From: Methylorubrum populi
Lineage (GTDB): Bacteria; Pseudomonadota; Alphaproteobacteria; Rhizobiales; Beijerinckiaceae
Assembly (NCBI GenBank): GCA_020741775.1
Contig: DYYG01000009.1
Span: forward strand, 1 to 44,799
Direction of reading: 5' to 3'
DNA: 44,799 nucleotides
The notes under the pieces were generated by a model. It worked only from the letters and a program-made list of their open reading frames with translations, ran no database searches and had not been told where the DNA came from. The translations under genes and the position numbers were made by a program. Below are positions 16,211-28,605 of this stretch, in pieces (position 1 is the stretch's first letter; each line of letters opens with the position of its first letter).

Positions 16211-17152
16211 TCAGTACTTGCGGACCAGCGGGGCCGGGGCGGGAGCCACCGGGGCGGCCGGGGTGTAGAGCGGGGCAACGATGCGGAACCAGCCGTCGGT
16301 GCTCTCGCGGACACCGGCCGAGGTCACGACGTCGCGGGCGACGTAGGCCTGGACGGAGAAGGGTCCGAAGTCGTAGCCGATGAGGCCGCCGAGGGCGAAC
16401 CGGCCACCGCGACCGATGCGGCTGGTCGGGTCGTTCACGAAGGCGAGCAGGTTCGGGTCGAGGTTGACCGTGCCGTAGCCGATGGCGCCGATCTCGAACT
16501 TGCCGAACTTCTTGGTCGCGGTCAGGTCGAGGTTGAACGCGTCCGAGATCTGCACCGGGCCGAAGAAGCCGGGGATGCCGTTGCGGCCGTCGAAGCGGCT
16601 CGGGGAGTCGTAGAAGTTGTAGGTCAGGTTGGCGGTCAGGTTCCAGCCGTCGCCGGTGTAGCTGATCGCGCCGCCGACACGGTAGGTGTTGGAGGCCAGG
16701 ATGTTCAGACCGCCGCCACGACCGGCGTTGAGCTCGTTGAGGTACGAACCGCCGAGGAGGCTGACGCCGATGTTGCCGCCGAGATCGAACGCCCAGATCG
16801 CGCCGACGAAGGTGCCGACGTTGATCGAGGTGTCACGGCCGCCGGCAGCGCGGCTGAAGGTGAACACGGTCGGGGGAGCCACGACGAACTCGAGGCGGCC
16901 GCCGAACGGCACGTAGGGGGTCGCCCACACCAGGATCGGGATGTTGACGGCGGTGTCGACCGCGGTGGCGTTCGGGCCATCCGGGCTGCGGTAGGTGAAG
17001 GTGTTGATGGCGTAGATGCCCTCGGGGAGCGGCGCGCCAACAGCCAGACCGACCTGCTCACCGGGGACGGTGGTCGTCTGCGCCTGGGCGACGGTCGTCG
17101 TCATTCCGGCCGTGAGCGCGATCGCGCCAGCGGCGAGCCAGTTCTTCATCAT
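16211..17152 (-). CDS. SphA/phenol-MetA-type outer-membrane beta-barrel protein
   Basis: A 313-residue protein with a clear Sec signal peptide (MMKNWLAAGAIALTAGMTTT then VAQAQ, cleavage near residue 24-26). The ATG at 17152 follows GGAAGGA by 8-9 nt. The mature part is rich in alternating hydrophobic/aromatic beta strands (LPEGIYAINTFTYR, VPFGGRLEFVVAP, WNLTANLTYNFYD, FALGGLIGYDFGPF), as in the phenol-degradation MetA/SphA transporter-like barrel family. It ends in a Pro/Ala-rich stretch and LVRKY, so it lacks the usual terminal aromatic. It is likely an outer-membrane channel for small hydrophobic compounds; the substrate is unknown. It appears monocistronic, with its own terminator and a long upstream region. 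Confidence 0.78.
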   Translation of the reverse strand: MMKNWLAAGAIALTAGMTTTVAQAQTTTVPGEQVGLAVGAPLPEGIYAINTFTYRSPDGPNATAVDTAVNIPILVWATPYVPFGGRLEFVVAPPTVFTFSRAAGGRDTSINVGTFVGAIWAFDLGGNIGVSLLGGSYLNELNAGRGGGLNILASNTYRVGGAISYTGDGWNLTANLTYNFYDSPSRFDGRNGIPGFFGPVQISDAFNLDLTATKKFGKFEIGAIGYGTVNLDPNLLAFVNDPTSRIGRGGRFALGGLIGYDFGPFSVQAYVARDVVTSAGVRESTDGWFRIVAPLYTPAAPVAPAPAPLVRKY

Positions 17153-17640
17153 TTTTCTCGTTCCTTCCCAAGGATTCAGGCGTCCGCCCCGTAGCTCCCG
17201 CACCCCCTTGTGTGCCTCCTCGCTCCCCAGAGCGGGATGGCAGGGCCAGTGCCGGTGCCCCCTACGGCCGCACCTCAAGTCTCGACGTCGGGAACTATTC
17301 TACAGACCGCCCCTGAAAGACAGGGGATTGCCTTCAATCTCGGCAGTTCGGATCTCACCGTTGCTCAAAAGCCGCATTTTTGCTGCAGAGCAACCAAACC
17401 CTTAACGAGCCCTTAATGCGCATGAGCTTCGCCGGACCTGGCTCCGGGAGCCTCCGATCCGCGAAATACTACATTGCGTTCAAGCGATTGGGCAGCGCAG
17501 CGGGCCGGGATTCTCCGGCAGGAGGGCCCGGACAATTGCGCAAACGCGAAGGGCGATCCTGACCGGAGCCGGGCTGGCGAAACGGCCACACCCGGCCCGT
17601 AGGAAAGGGCGGGGCGGCCCGGACGGCTCGAATCGGCCGG
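17153..17640. other. 488-bp region upstream of the barrel gene and downstream of uvrA
   Basis: No convincing gene is present. CCCCTG-aaaga-CAGGGG at 17310-17326 is a perfect 6-bp hairpin in the presumed promoter side of the barrel gene. A compound stem at 17568-17596 (GCCGGG-c-TGGC, loop GAAACG, GCCA-ca-CCCGGC) lies 45-73 nt after the uvrA stop and may end uvrA transcription, though without a U-run. The middle part (about 17280-17480) is less GC-rich than the flanks, as expected for a promoter region. Confidence 0.5.
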
Positions 17641-20742
<3,102 letters not shown>

Positions 20743-20901
20743 GGGGCGAAGAATTCTCTGCGACGATCCGAGCGGCCCGCCGTGGCGCTCCCGACGGGGT
20801 CGGGCAACGGGCCTGCCGCGCGCGGTGAACACGATCCGGAAGCGGAGATGGTTCCCGGGCAGCCTGGAAACCACTAGAACGGAACGGGTACGACGGCAAT
20901 G

Positions 20902-20926
20902 CCGCCGTGACGCGGCATCACGGCGG
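20902..20926. promoter_or_regulatory. Inverted repeat upstream of uvrA
   Basis: CCGCCGTGA (20902-20910) and TCACGGCGG (20918-20926) are a perfect inverted repeat with a 7-bp spacer, about 160 bp upstream of the uvrA start and 116 bp beyond the cupin stop. It could be an operator (a GTGA...TCAC core with one base more than a CRP site) or the cupin gene's terminator hairpin. The surrounding 299 bp contain no gene I can support. Confidence 0.4.
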
Positions 20927-21041
20927 GGGCGATGCGGCGAGCGGGATGGAGATGGCCGCTCCCGTGGACAGAACCGCGACGACGGGGGCGACGAGACCGG
21001 GGGTCATCGGCATGTCCGGGCAGGACCGGGCGGAGGCGGCT

Positions 21042-21578
21042 TCATGCCGTCCCGCCGTCTGCGTCCCCTTCAGGCTCCTTTGCAGCATTCCTTGCCATGA
21101 AGGTCGCCGGAGTCCCGTCCTGCGGATCCACGAAGACGATGTCGGTCGGCTCCCGCCGCGGCGTATCGACCGAGAGGAACACCAATGGCTCCTCCAGGAT
21201 CTTCGGCAGAGCGTGGAGGGTGCGCCGGTCGAACAGCAGGAGCTGGCCGGGCCCGAACGCGGCCTCCTGTCCCGGATCGCCGATCCAGAAGGTGCCTCGG
21301 CCCGACAGGCAGTAGAGCACCTCGTCGTAGGTCTCGTGATAGTGCGGCGGGGTCGGGCGATAGACGCGGAACACCCGGACGCTCGCCGTTTCCCGGTCGG
21401 ATAGGTAGGTGTCGACCAGAAGCGTCGCGGCGGTCGCCGGAAGGGCGTTCGCGATGGCGTGGAGGTCGAAGCGGCCGCCTCCGGACAGACCGGAGGAAGG
21501 CCGCCGCTGAGGCAGATCGGGGGAGGGCATAGGCGGCTCCGGACGAGGCTGTGCGAGGTGTGTGTCTGAGCGGGTCAA
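21042..21578 (-). CDS. Cupin-domain protein
   Basis: A 178-residue protein. The TTG at 21578 is preceded by GAGGAGG at 9 nt, an excellent ribosome binding site. An ATG at 21530 (MPSPDL) with GGAG upstream is the alternative. A single cupin barrel spans about residues 60-150: [19 protein letters not shown] carries the first motif (HxH...E), and [18 protein letters not shown] carries the second with its histidine. These ligands usually bind a divalent metal. Small single-cupin proteins act as isomerases, dioxygenases or binding proteins, and the sequence does not choose among them. It is divergent from the chemoreceptor gene and upstream of uvrA in the same direction. Confidence 0.75.
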   Translation of the reverse strand: MTRSDTHLAQPRPEPPMPSPDLPQRRPSSGLSGGGRFDLHAIANALPATAATLLVDTYLSDRETASVRVFRVYRPTPPHYHETYDEVLYCLSGRGTFWIGDPGQEAAFGPGQLLLFDRRTLHALPKILEEPLVFLSVDTPRREPTDIVFVDPQDGTPATFMARNAAKEPEGDADGGTA

Positions 21579-21875
21579 GTCGTCCGGCCTCCTCGGGTTC
21601 TGTCCCGGAGGCTGTCATCGGATGAACGTTTCGCGAGCGGCGGTTCGGGCCCGCATTTGAGACGGCGGGCGGTGGAATCTTCGGCAGCATCCTCCGCGAG
21701 AGGCAAATCCCAAGAATTCAGAGGCCAGACTTCGATCGAATGTGCCGCGCGCCTCGGCTTCGGCGCTGAAATGATGGCGTCTATGCGCAAATTTTACCCA
21801 TTAACCACAACGCGAAATCTTTGATTTACCACGCCCGCGAAGGGTCCGGGCAGCATTCCGCTCGGATCGTCCGTC
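21579..21875. other. Divergent promoter region of cupin and chemoreceptor genes
   Basis: 297 bp separate the two divergent starts. The stretch 21775-21830 is AT-rich (for example 21788-21806, with ATTTT and TTAACC), which fits a promoter for the chemoreceptor gene. I see no clear sigma factor boxes, repeats or RNA gene. Confidence 0.45.
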
Positions 21876-23945
21876 ATGCATCGCCCCCTTCTTCGCTCGG
21901 TCGCCTTGCCGTCTTCGTTGCGCGCCCGCATCGTCGCGGTCGCCCTGATCCCCTGTCTCGCCTTCGGTGCCGTTGCCGGCCTGGCGGTGACGGAGCGGGC
22001 GGGGCAGGGCCGCGCGATGGCGCGGATGGAGGAGCTGGCCGGCCTGTCGGTCCGGATCGGCGCCTTCGTGCACGAGGCGCAGCGCGAGCGGGGCGCCTCG
22101 AGCCTCTATCTCGGCTCGAAGGGGGCCCAGTTCGGGCCGGAACTCGCGGCGCAGCGGAGAGTGACGGATGCGGCGCGCGCCGCCCTCGTCACCGAGCTCG
22201 ATGCGGCCGAAGCGGGCGCGGCCGGGGCGTTCTCGCGCAAGGCGGCCGCCTTGCACGACGGCCTCGCCGGGATCGACCGCCATCGCGACGCGGTCGACCG
22301 GCTGGAGACGGCGGTGCCGGCCAACCTCGCCTTCTATTCCGGCGTCATCGCGGGCGCCCTCGACACCGTGCGCGAAGTGGCGCAGATCGCCGCCGACCCA
22401 GCCATCGGCGCCCGCGTCTCGGCCCTCTCCGCCTTCCTCTCGCTCAAGGAATTCGCCGGCCAGGAGCGGGCGGCGGCCTCCGCCGTGTTCGCCGCCGGGA
22501 CCCTCGACCGCGCCGGCCTGCGCCGGCTCACCGGACTCGCGGCGGATCAGGCGACCTTCGAGGGGCTGTTCCGGGCGGCGAGCCCGGCCGAGGATGTCGC
22601 GGCCTTCGAGGCGGTGAACGCGTCCGAGGCCGCCCGCGAAGTCGCCCGGATCCGCGGCCTCGCCCTCGATACCACCCCCGGCCAGACGCCCGCCTTCACC
22701 GATGCCAAGGGCTGGTTCCGCCTCGCCACGCAGCGCATCGACGGGCTGAAGACGATCGAAGACCGGCTGACCGCCGTGCTCGCGCGGGAGGCGGCAGCGG
22801 CGCGCCTGCGGGCGGAGCGCACCGTGCTCCTCTGGGCCGGGGCCACCCTCGCCACCCTGCTGCTCTCGGTCGGGCTCGCCTTCGGCCTCGGCTCGGCGAT
22901 CGCCCGTCCCCTGAGCCGGATGGCCCGGGCCCTGACGGCGATCGGGCGGGGGGAGACCCAGGTCGAGATTCCGGTGAAGGGGCCGGGCGAGCTGCGCGCC
23001 ATCGCTCAAGCCGCGGTCGCCTTCCGCGACAGCGTGGCCGAGCGCGCCCGCATCCGCGCCGCCCAGGAGCGCGGCGCCGAGGAGGAGGCCGCCCGCCGCC
23101 ATGCGGAGATGATGGCGGTGGCCGACGGCTTCGAGGCGCGGGTCGGGGGCATCGTCGAGGCGGTCTCGGCCGCCGCGGAGCAGCTGGAGGCCTCCGCCCG
23201 CGCCATGCGCGCGACCGCCGGGGAGGCCTCGTCCTTGAGCGCCTCGGCGGCGCAGGCCTCGGCCCTGGCGGCGCGCTCCTCCGACGGCATCGCCGCCGCC
23301 ACGGAGGAATTGTCGGCCTCGATCCGCGAGATCGCCGCCCAGGTCGGCAGCTCGGCCCTGGCCGCGAGCGCCGCCGAGGAGGAGGCCGCCCGCACCGCCG
23401 CCGAGGTCGAGCGCCTCGCGGCGACGGCGGGCAGCATCGGCCGGATCGTCGGGCTGATCTCGGAGATCGCCGGGCAGACCAACCTGCTGGCGCTCAACGC
23501 CACCATCGAGGCCGCCCGCGCGGGCGAGGCGGGCCGCGGCTTCGCCGTGGTCGCGGCGGAGGTGAAGGGCCTCGCCGCCCAGACCGCCCGGGCGACCGAC
23601 GAGATCGCCGGCCGGATGGCGGAGATCGATGCCGCGACCGGCACCTCGGTCTCCGGCATCACCGGCATCGCCCGGACGATCCGCGACCTGTCGCGGATCT
23701 CGAACGACATCGCCGCCGCGGTCGAGCAGCAGGGCGCGGCCACCGCCGAGATCGCCCGCACCACCGTCGAGACCTCGGCGGGCACGCGGCGCGCCTCCGA
23801 CGACGTGGCGGGGGTGGCCCGCACCGCCGACGATGCCAGCACCGGCTCGGGCCAGGTGCTCGACGCGGCGAGCGATCTCGCCCGGCAGGCGGCGGCCCTG
23901 CGCCTGGAGGTCGGCGGCTTCCTCGCTCAGGTGCGGGCGGCCTGA
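21876..23945 (+). CDS. Methyl-accepting chemotaxis protein with periplasmic NIT domain
   Basis: A 689-residue transducer starting [20 protein letters not shown]. One membrane helix at about 19-39 and a second at about 310-335 bracket a large all-helical periplasmic domain. That domain begins [20 protein letters not shown] and includes QRRVTDAAR, the pattern of the NIT nitrate/nitrite-sensing family, which has a conserved ER...R near its start. A HAMP domain follows ([34 protein letters not shown]), then the signalling domain with the hairpin tip [30 protein letters not shown]. This tip contacts CheA and CheW. No che genes are in the window, so it is an orphan receptor, probably responding to nitrate/nitrite or an unknown ligand. 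Convergent with the efflux adaptor gene. Confidence 0.93.
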   Translation: MHRPLLRSVALPSSLRARIVAVALIPCLAFGAVAGLAVTERAGQGRAMARMEELAGLSVRIGAFVHEAQRERGASSLYLGSKGAQFGPELAAQRRVTDAARAALVTELDAAEAGAAGAFSRKAAALHDGLAGIDRHRDAVDRLETAVPANLAFYSGVIAGALDTVREVAQIAADPAIGARVSALSAFLSLKEFAGQERAAASAVFAAGTLDRAGLRRLTGLAADQATFEGLFRAASPAEDVAAFEAVNASEAAREVARIRGLALDTTPGQTPAFTDAKGWFRLATQRIDGLKTIEDRLTAVLAREAAAARLRAERTVLLWAGATLATLLLSVGLAFGLGSAIARPLSRMARALTAIGRGETQVEIPVKGPGELRAIAQAAVAFRDSVAERARIRAAQERGAEEEAARRHAEMMAVADGFEARVGGIVEAVSAAAEQLEASARAMRATAGEASSLSASAAQASALAARSSDGIAAATEELSASIREIAAQVGSSALAASAAEEEAARTAAEVERLAATAGSIGRIVGLISEIAGQTNLLALNATIEAARAGEAGRGFAVVAAEVKGLAAQTARATDEIAGRMAEIDAATGTSVSGITGIARTIRDLSRISNDIAAAVEQQGAATAEIARTTVETSAGTRRASDDVAGVARTADDASTGSGQVLDAASDLARQAAALRLEVGGFLAQVRAA

Positions 23946-23961
23946 GAGCCTAACCCCGATC

Positions 23962-25170
23962 TCAGTGCCGCGCCTCGCCCTCGGCGGGGCTGTTCTGCAC
24001 GGCGCTGACCTCGTCGCCGATGCGCGGCTCGACCTTGAGGTTCTGGCGCATGCTCTGGAGATGGTCGGTCACCACGACCATGTCCGGCTTGAGGCCCTTC
24101 AGCACCGCGGTGGCGTCGCCATAGGCATCGCCGATCTCGATCGGGGTCATGTGGACGCTGCCGGATTCGTCCACCGTCCACACCACCTGCTGGTCGAGCT
24201 GGGCCGAGAGCGCGACCGTCGGCACCAGCAGCCGCTCCTGCCGGCCGACCTCGACGCGGGCGCGCACGAAGCGGCCGGGCAGGTAGCGCTCGTCCTCGTT
24301 GGCGAGCCAGGCCTGGATCAGGCGGCGGCCGGTCCGGGGATCGAAGCGGTTGTCGAGCCGGTAGATCGTCGCCTCGCGCACGGGCTCGCGCTGCACATCG
24401 AGGAGCTGCACCTTGGCGCGTCCCTCCGCCAGGGCGGCCCGCACGGCCTCTGCATCCTCGGAGGAGAGCGCCATCTGCACGTCGATCGGGTTCACCTGGA
24501 CCACCGAGACGAGGTTGGTCTGGTTCTCGATCACCATGTCGCCGGTATTGGCCAGGGACAGGCTGGAGCGCCCGTCGAAGGGCGCGCGGATCAGGGCGTA
24601 TTCGAGGTTCAGCCGCTCGCGGGCAATGGCGGCCTCCGCCTCGTTGAGCTTGGCGGTGGCCGTGGCGAGGTTCGACTGGTTCTGCTGGGCGCGCTGCTCG
24701 GTGGCGAAGCCCTTGTCGGCGAGCTGCTCGGTGCGGTTCACCTCGGCCTGGGCGAAATCGAGGGTGGCCTTGGCCTGGTCGCGCAGGGCCTCCGCCGATT
24801 TCAGGGCGACCTCGAAGGGGCGGGAATCGATGCGGAACAGCACCTGGCCCTTCTTCACATGGCCGCCGGGCTCGAACGGGCGCTCCACCACGAAGCCGGT
24901 CACCCGCGCCTGCAGGGCGGCATCCCGGGGGGAGATGATCGTGCCGGTATATTCGAAGGCCACCGGCACCTCCTGGCGGCTCACCCGCACCGCCTTCACC
25001 GCGAGGCGCGGCTCCTCCCGGGCCTGCTTCGTCTCGGCCCGGCTCGGCAGCTTGAGGTGATGGGCGAGGAAGCCTGGCAGCGGGCGGCCGGCGGCCCACC
25101 ACGCGCCGCCGGCGAGCCCGAGCGAGCCGATGACGAGACCGGTGATGACGAAGCCGAGGCCTGACCGCAC
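23962..25170 (-). CDS. RND efflux periplasmic adaptor (membrane fusion protein)
   Basis: A 402-residue protein starting at a GTG (25170) with GGAGA 9 nt upstream. The frame is open far upstream, but there it crosses the divergent RND gene on the other strand. An N-terminal hydrophobic anchor (LGFVITGLVIGSLGLAGGAWW) is followed by VAFEYTGTIISPRDAALQARVTGFV (lipoyl/beta-barrel start), an alpha-hairpin coiled coil (ALRDQAKATLDFAQAEVNRTEQL), FDGRSSLSLANTGDMV, and the C-terminal membrane-proximal domain (RYLPGRFVRARVEV). This is the HlyD/AcrA-type adaptor that links an inner-membrane RND pump to an outer-membrane channel. It lacks a lipobox cysteine, so it is anchored by the helix. It is transcribed away from its presumed pump, with 138 bp between the starts. 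Confidence 0.92.
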   Translation of the reverse strand: MRSGLGFVITGLVIGSLGLAGGAWWAAGRPLPGFLAHHLKLPSRAETKQAREEPRLAVKAVRVSRQEVPVAFEYTGTIISPRDAALQARVTGFVVERPFEPGGHVKKGQVLFRIDSRPFEVALKSAEALRDQAKATLDFAQAEVNRTEQLADKGFATEQRAQQNQSNLATATAKLNEAEAAIARERLNLEYALIRAPFDGRSSLSLANTGDMVIENQTNLVSVVQVNPIDVQMALSSEDAEAVRAALAEGRAKVQLLDVQREPVREATIYRLDNRFDPRTGRRLIQAWLANEDERYLPGRFVRARVEVGRQERLLVPTVALSAQLDQQVVWTVDESGSVHMTPIEIGDAYGDATAVLKGLKPDMVVVTDHLQSMRQNLKVEPRIGDEVSAVQNSPAEGEARH

Positions 25171-25308
25171 GAGATCCGCTCTCCAGAGCTTGCCGGGTGG
25201 CGGCCGGGCATCGTCCCGGGGCCCGGCCCGACAGGGAACACGCCCGGAACCAAGACGTTGCACGCGGACTCCGCACCACGGCGCGGAATCCTTGGAGACG
25301 GCCCCCGG
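25171..25308. promoter_or_regulatory. Divergent promoter region of the efflux adaptor and pump genes
   Basis: This 138-bp segment must carry both promoters and both ribosome binding sites (GGAGA on each side). It is GC-rich and I see no clear operator palindrome. Its position suggests shared control of pump and adaptor. Confidence 0.45.
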
Positions 25309-28300
25309 ATGTTCGCCACGTTCGTCGACCGGCCGATCCTCGCGGGCGTCATCTCCGTCATCATCACGACGATCGGCCTCGTCGCCGGGCTGACCCTGCC
25401 GGTGGCGCAGTATCCCGAGATCGCGCCGCCGGTGATCAACGTGCAGGCGACCTATCCCGGCGCCTCCGCCCAGCAGGCCTACGAATCGATCGCGATCCCG
25501 CTGGAGCAGGAGATCAACGGGGCCCCCAACCTCATCTACATCCAGTCGACCTCCTCGACCGATGGCAGCGTCTCGATCGACGCGACCTTCGATGTCGGCT
25601 CGAACCTCGATGCCGCCGCCGCGGAGGTGCTGACCCGGTCGAGCCGGGCCGAGGCCAAGCTGCCGGAGGCGGTGCGCGCGCAGGGGCTGGAGATCCAGAA
25701 ATCCTCGCGCCAGCGGCTCGGCAATGTCGTGCTCTACGCCGACGAGGGCACCGGCTTCGACGAGTTGTTCCTGGCGAATTACGCCGAGACCCAGGTCATC
25801 AAGCCCCTGCGCCGGGTCACCGGCATGGGCCGCATCGTGAACTTCTCCAACATGCGCTACGCCATGCGCATCTGGCTCGACCCGGCCAAGATGGAGGCGC
25901 TGTCGCTGGCCACCGAGACGGTGCTGCAGGCGATCCAGGCGCAGAACGCGCAAGTGACCACCGGGTCGCTCGGCAAGCTGCCGATGGGCCGGGCGACGCC
26001 GTTCGAGCTGCAGCTCGTCACCAAGGGTCGGCTGATGAAGCCGGAGGAGTTCGGCAACATCGTCCTGCGGGCCAATGCCGACGGATCGGTGGTGCGTGTC
26101 TCCGACGTCGCCCGCGTGGAACTGGGCTCCGAGCAATACGGCGTCACCTCGAATTTCGACGGCAAACCCTCGGCGACGCTCGGCATCTTCCAGAACCCGG
26201 ACGCCAACGCGGTCGAGGTGATGAATGGGACGCGGGACACCATGGCGGATCTCGCCAAGCGCTTCCCCCCCGGCCTGCATTACCGGATCGCCCTCGATTC
26301 CACCGAGTTCGTGAAGGAGGCGATCTACGAGGTGGTGCGCACCCTGTTCGAGGCGATCCTGATCGTCACGGTCGTCACCTATCTCTTCCTGCAGAACTGG
26401 CGCGCCACCTTGATCCCGACCGTCGCGGTGCCAATCGCCCTGATCGGCACCTTCGGGCCGATGGCGCTCCTGGGCTTCTCCTTCAACACGCTGAGCCTGC
26501 TCGGCCTCGTGCTCGCGGTCGGCCTCGTGGTGGACGACGCGATCATCGTCGTGGAGAACACCGAGCGGCTGATGGCCGAGGGCATGGAGCCGAAACCCGC
26601 CGCCCGCGAGGCGGTCAACGAGATCGGCGGTCCCGTCATCGCCACGACCCTGGTGCTCGCCGCCCTGTTCGTGCCGGTGGCCTTCATCCCCGGCCTGACC
26701 GGCCAGCTCTACAACCAGTTCGCCCTGACCATCGCCATCTCGGTGCTGATCTCGGCCATCGTTTCCCTCACCCTGACCCCGGCCCTGTGCGGCCTGCTGC
26801 TGCGGCCGCACACCCATCGCAAGGCGCGCTGGTGGCGCAGGCCCCTGGACTGGTTCAACCTCGCCCTGGAGCGCTCGGCGGGTTTCGTCGCCGGCGCCAT
26901 CGGCGGGCTCGCCCGGCATCTCGTCCCGACGCTGGCCGTCTTCGTCCTGTTCGCCGGCGCCACCGTGCTGCTGCTGATGCAGCGCCCGACCGCCTTCGTG
27001 CCGGAGGAGGACCAGGGCTATCTCTATGCCGAGGTGGCGATGCCGCTCGGCGCCTCGGTGCAGCGCACGGAGGCGATGAACGCCCGCTTCGGCGCGGCCC
27101 TGCGCGCCCGCGACGATGTCGATCACACTATCGGGGTCAGCGGGCGCAGCTTCCTCGCCGACACCGTCGCCCCGTTCTACGGCTTCAACATCCCGGTGAT
27201 GAAGCCCTGGGACGAGCGCAAGACCACGGTCGACGACCTGATCCGGGACATGGAGGAGCGCTTCCGGCACGATCCCGACGGGCAGGTGCGCATCGCCAAC
27301 CCCTCGCCGCTGCCGGGGCTCGGCTCCCGCGGCGGGCTGACGCTGGAGATCCAGGACCGCTCCGGCAATGGCGGCCTCGGGCTGGCGCGGACGGCCAGCG
27401 ACTTCATCGAGAAGGTCAGGGCGCTGCCGGGCGTGGCCTCCGCGACCCCGACCACCGATTGGGGCGTGCCGCAGATCCGCCTCGACATCGACCGGGCCAA
27501 GGCCGAGCAGCTCGGCGTGCCGCTGGCCCGGCTGTTCGAGGCGCTCGGCACCTATGTCGGGTCGAGCTTCGTCAACCTCTTCAACCGCTTCGGCTTCGTC
27601 TACCAGGTCTATGTCCAGAGCGACGAGAGCGGGCGGCGCCTGTTCCAGGATCTGGAGGCGCTGACGGTCCTGAACGGGCAAGGCGAACCGGTGCGCCTCG
27701 GCTCCCTGGTGCAGGCCAAGTTCACCACCGGTCCGACGGCGGTCCTGTCCTACAACACCTATCCGGCGATCGAGGTGGCGGTGACCGTCGAGGCCAGTTC
27801 CAGCTCGGGCACCGTGATCGAGGCCGTCGAGCGATTGGCGGGGGAGTTGCCGCGCAACTTCTCCATCGAGTGGACCGAGGTCGCCTATCAGGAGAAGATC
27901 GCCGGCAACATCGCGCCGCTGATCTTCGGGCTGGGCGTGTTCATGATCTTCTGCTTCCTCGCCGGGCAGTACGAGAGCCTGCGCCTGCCGCTGGTGATCC
28001 TGCTCGCGACCCCACTCGCCATCTTCGGCGCGGTCGGGTTCCTGGCCCTGCGGGCCATGCCCCTCGACGTGTTCGGACAGATCGGCCTGCTGCTCCTCGT
28101 CGGCTTGGCGGCCAAGAACGCGATCCTGCTCGTCTCCTTCGCCGAGGATCTGCGCCGCCAGGGCGAGGATGCCCTGGAAGCGGCCAAGCACGCCACGCGG
28201 ATGCGCATGCGCCCGATCCTGATGACCTCCTTCGCCTTCATCCTCGGTTCGGTGCCGCTCGCCATCGCCAGCGGGGCGGGGGCGAATGCCCGGCTCTCCA

Positions 28301-28437
28301 TGGGAACGGTGGTGATCGGCGGCCTCTTGGTGGCCACGCTCCTGACCCTGTTCGTCACCCCGGTCTTCTACGTCGCCGCCGAGCGGCTGCGGGGCGAGGA
28401 GGCGAAGGAGGGCAGGGAGGCAGTCCCGGCGGAGTAG
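25309..28437 (+). CDS. RND multidrug efflux pump, HAE1 family inner-membrane transporter
   Basis: A 1042-residue protein starting MFATFVDRPILAGVISVIIT, typical of AcrB/MexB/MexF pumps. Twelve membrane helices are expected, with two large periplasmic loops. Diagnostic segments are LPVAQYPEIAPPVINVQATYPGAS, PLEQEINGAPNLIYIQSTSS, the proton-relay GLVVDDAIIVVENTERLM in helix 4 near residue 405 (two adjacent Asp), LFVPVAFIPGLTGQLYNQFALT, TAFVPEEDQGYLYAEV, and the C-terminal GLAAKNAILLVSFAEDLR and MRMRPILMTSFAFILGSVPL. It extrudes drugs, solvents or other hydrophobic compounds using the proton gradient. The ATG has GGAGA about 11 nt upstream. No outer-membrane channel gene lies nearby, so it presumably uses one encoded elsewhere. 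Confidence 0.95.
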   Translation: MFATFVDRPILAGVISVIITTIGLVAGLTLPVAQYPEIAPPVINVQATYPGASAQQAYESIAIPLEQEINGAPNLIYIQSTSSTDGSVSIDATFDVGSNLDAAAAEVLTRSSRAEAKLPEAVRAQGLEIQKSSRQRLGNVVLYADEGTGFDELFLANYAETQVIKPLRRVTGMGRIVNFSNMRYAMRIWLDPAKMEALSLATETVLQAIQAQNAQVTTGSLGKLPMGRATPFELQLVTKGRLMKPEEFGNIVLRANADGSVVRVSDVARVELGSEQYGVTSNFDGKPSATLGIFQNPDANAVEVMNGTRDTMADLAKRFPPGLHYRIALDSTEFVKEAIYEVVRTLFEAILIVTVVTYLFLQNWRATLIPTVAVPIALIGTFGPMALLGFSFNTLSLLGLVLAVGLVVDDAIIVVENTERLMAEGMEPKPAAREAVNEIGGPVIATTLVLAALFVPVAFIPGLTGQLYNQFALTIAISVLISAIVSLTLTPALCGLLLRPHTHRKARWWRRPLDWFNLALERSAGFVAGAIGGLARHLVPTLAVFVLFAGATVLLLMQRPTAFVPEEDQGYLYAEVAMPLGASVQRTEAMNARFGAALRARDDVDHTIGVSGRSFLADTVAPFYGFNIPVMKPWDERKTTVDDLIRDMEERFRHDPDGQVRIANPSPLPGLGSRGGLTLEIQDRSGNGGLGLARTASDFIEKVRALPGVASATPTTDWGVPQIRLDIDRAKAEQLGVPLARLFEALGTYVGSSFVNLFNRFGFVYQVYVQSDESGRRLFQDLEALTVLNGQGEPVRLGSLVQAKFTTGPTAVLSYNTYPAIEVAVTVEASSSSGTVIEAVERLAGELPRNFSIEWTEVAYQEKIAGNIAPLIFGLGVFMIFCFLAGQYESLRLPLVILLATPLAIFGAVGFLALRAMPLDVFGQIGLLLLVGLAAKNAILLVSFAEDLRRQGEDALEAAKHATRMRMRPILMTSFAFILGSVPLAIASGAGANARLSMGTVVIGGLLVATLLTLFVTPVFYVAAERLRGEEAKEGREAVPAE

Positions 28438-28557
28438 GGCCCGTCCCGGATGCGGTGTCCGGCCCCGGGTCGGATGGAAGCCGCCGCTCCCGCTCCCGTG
28501 ATCGAGCCACCGGCTTTCGAGCCTCGCCGAAACTGGGTTGTGCGCTAGCTTGTTCGT

Positions 28558-28572
28558 CGGCCAACTTGGCCG
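28558..28572. promoter_or_regulatory. 15-bp palindrome upstream of the MxaD-like gene
   Basis: CGGCCAA-c-TTGGCCG is a perfect inverted repeat 34 nt before the start codon of the SRPBCC gene, in a locally AT-richer stretch. It could be an operator for a dimeric repressor or a 5'-UTR hairpin. Confidence 0.45.
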
Positions 28573-28605
28573 CGCACAACCAGATTTTGCGTGAGGAAAC
28601 GCCCT

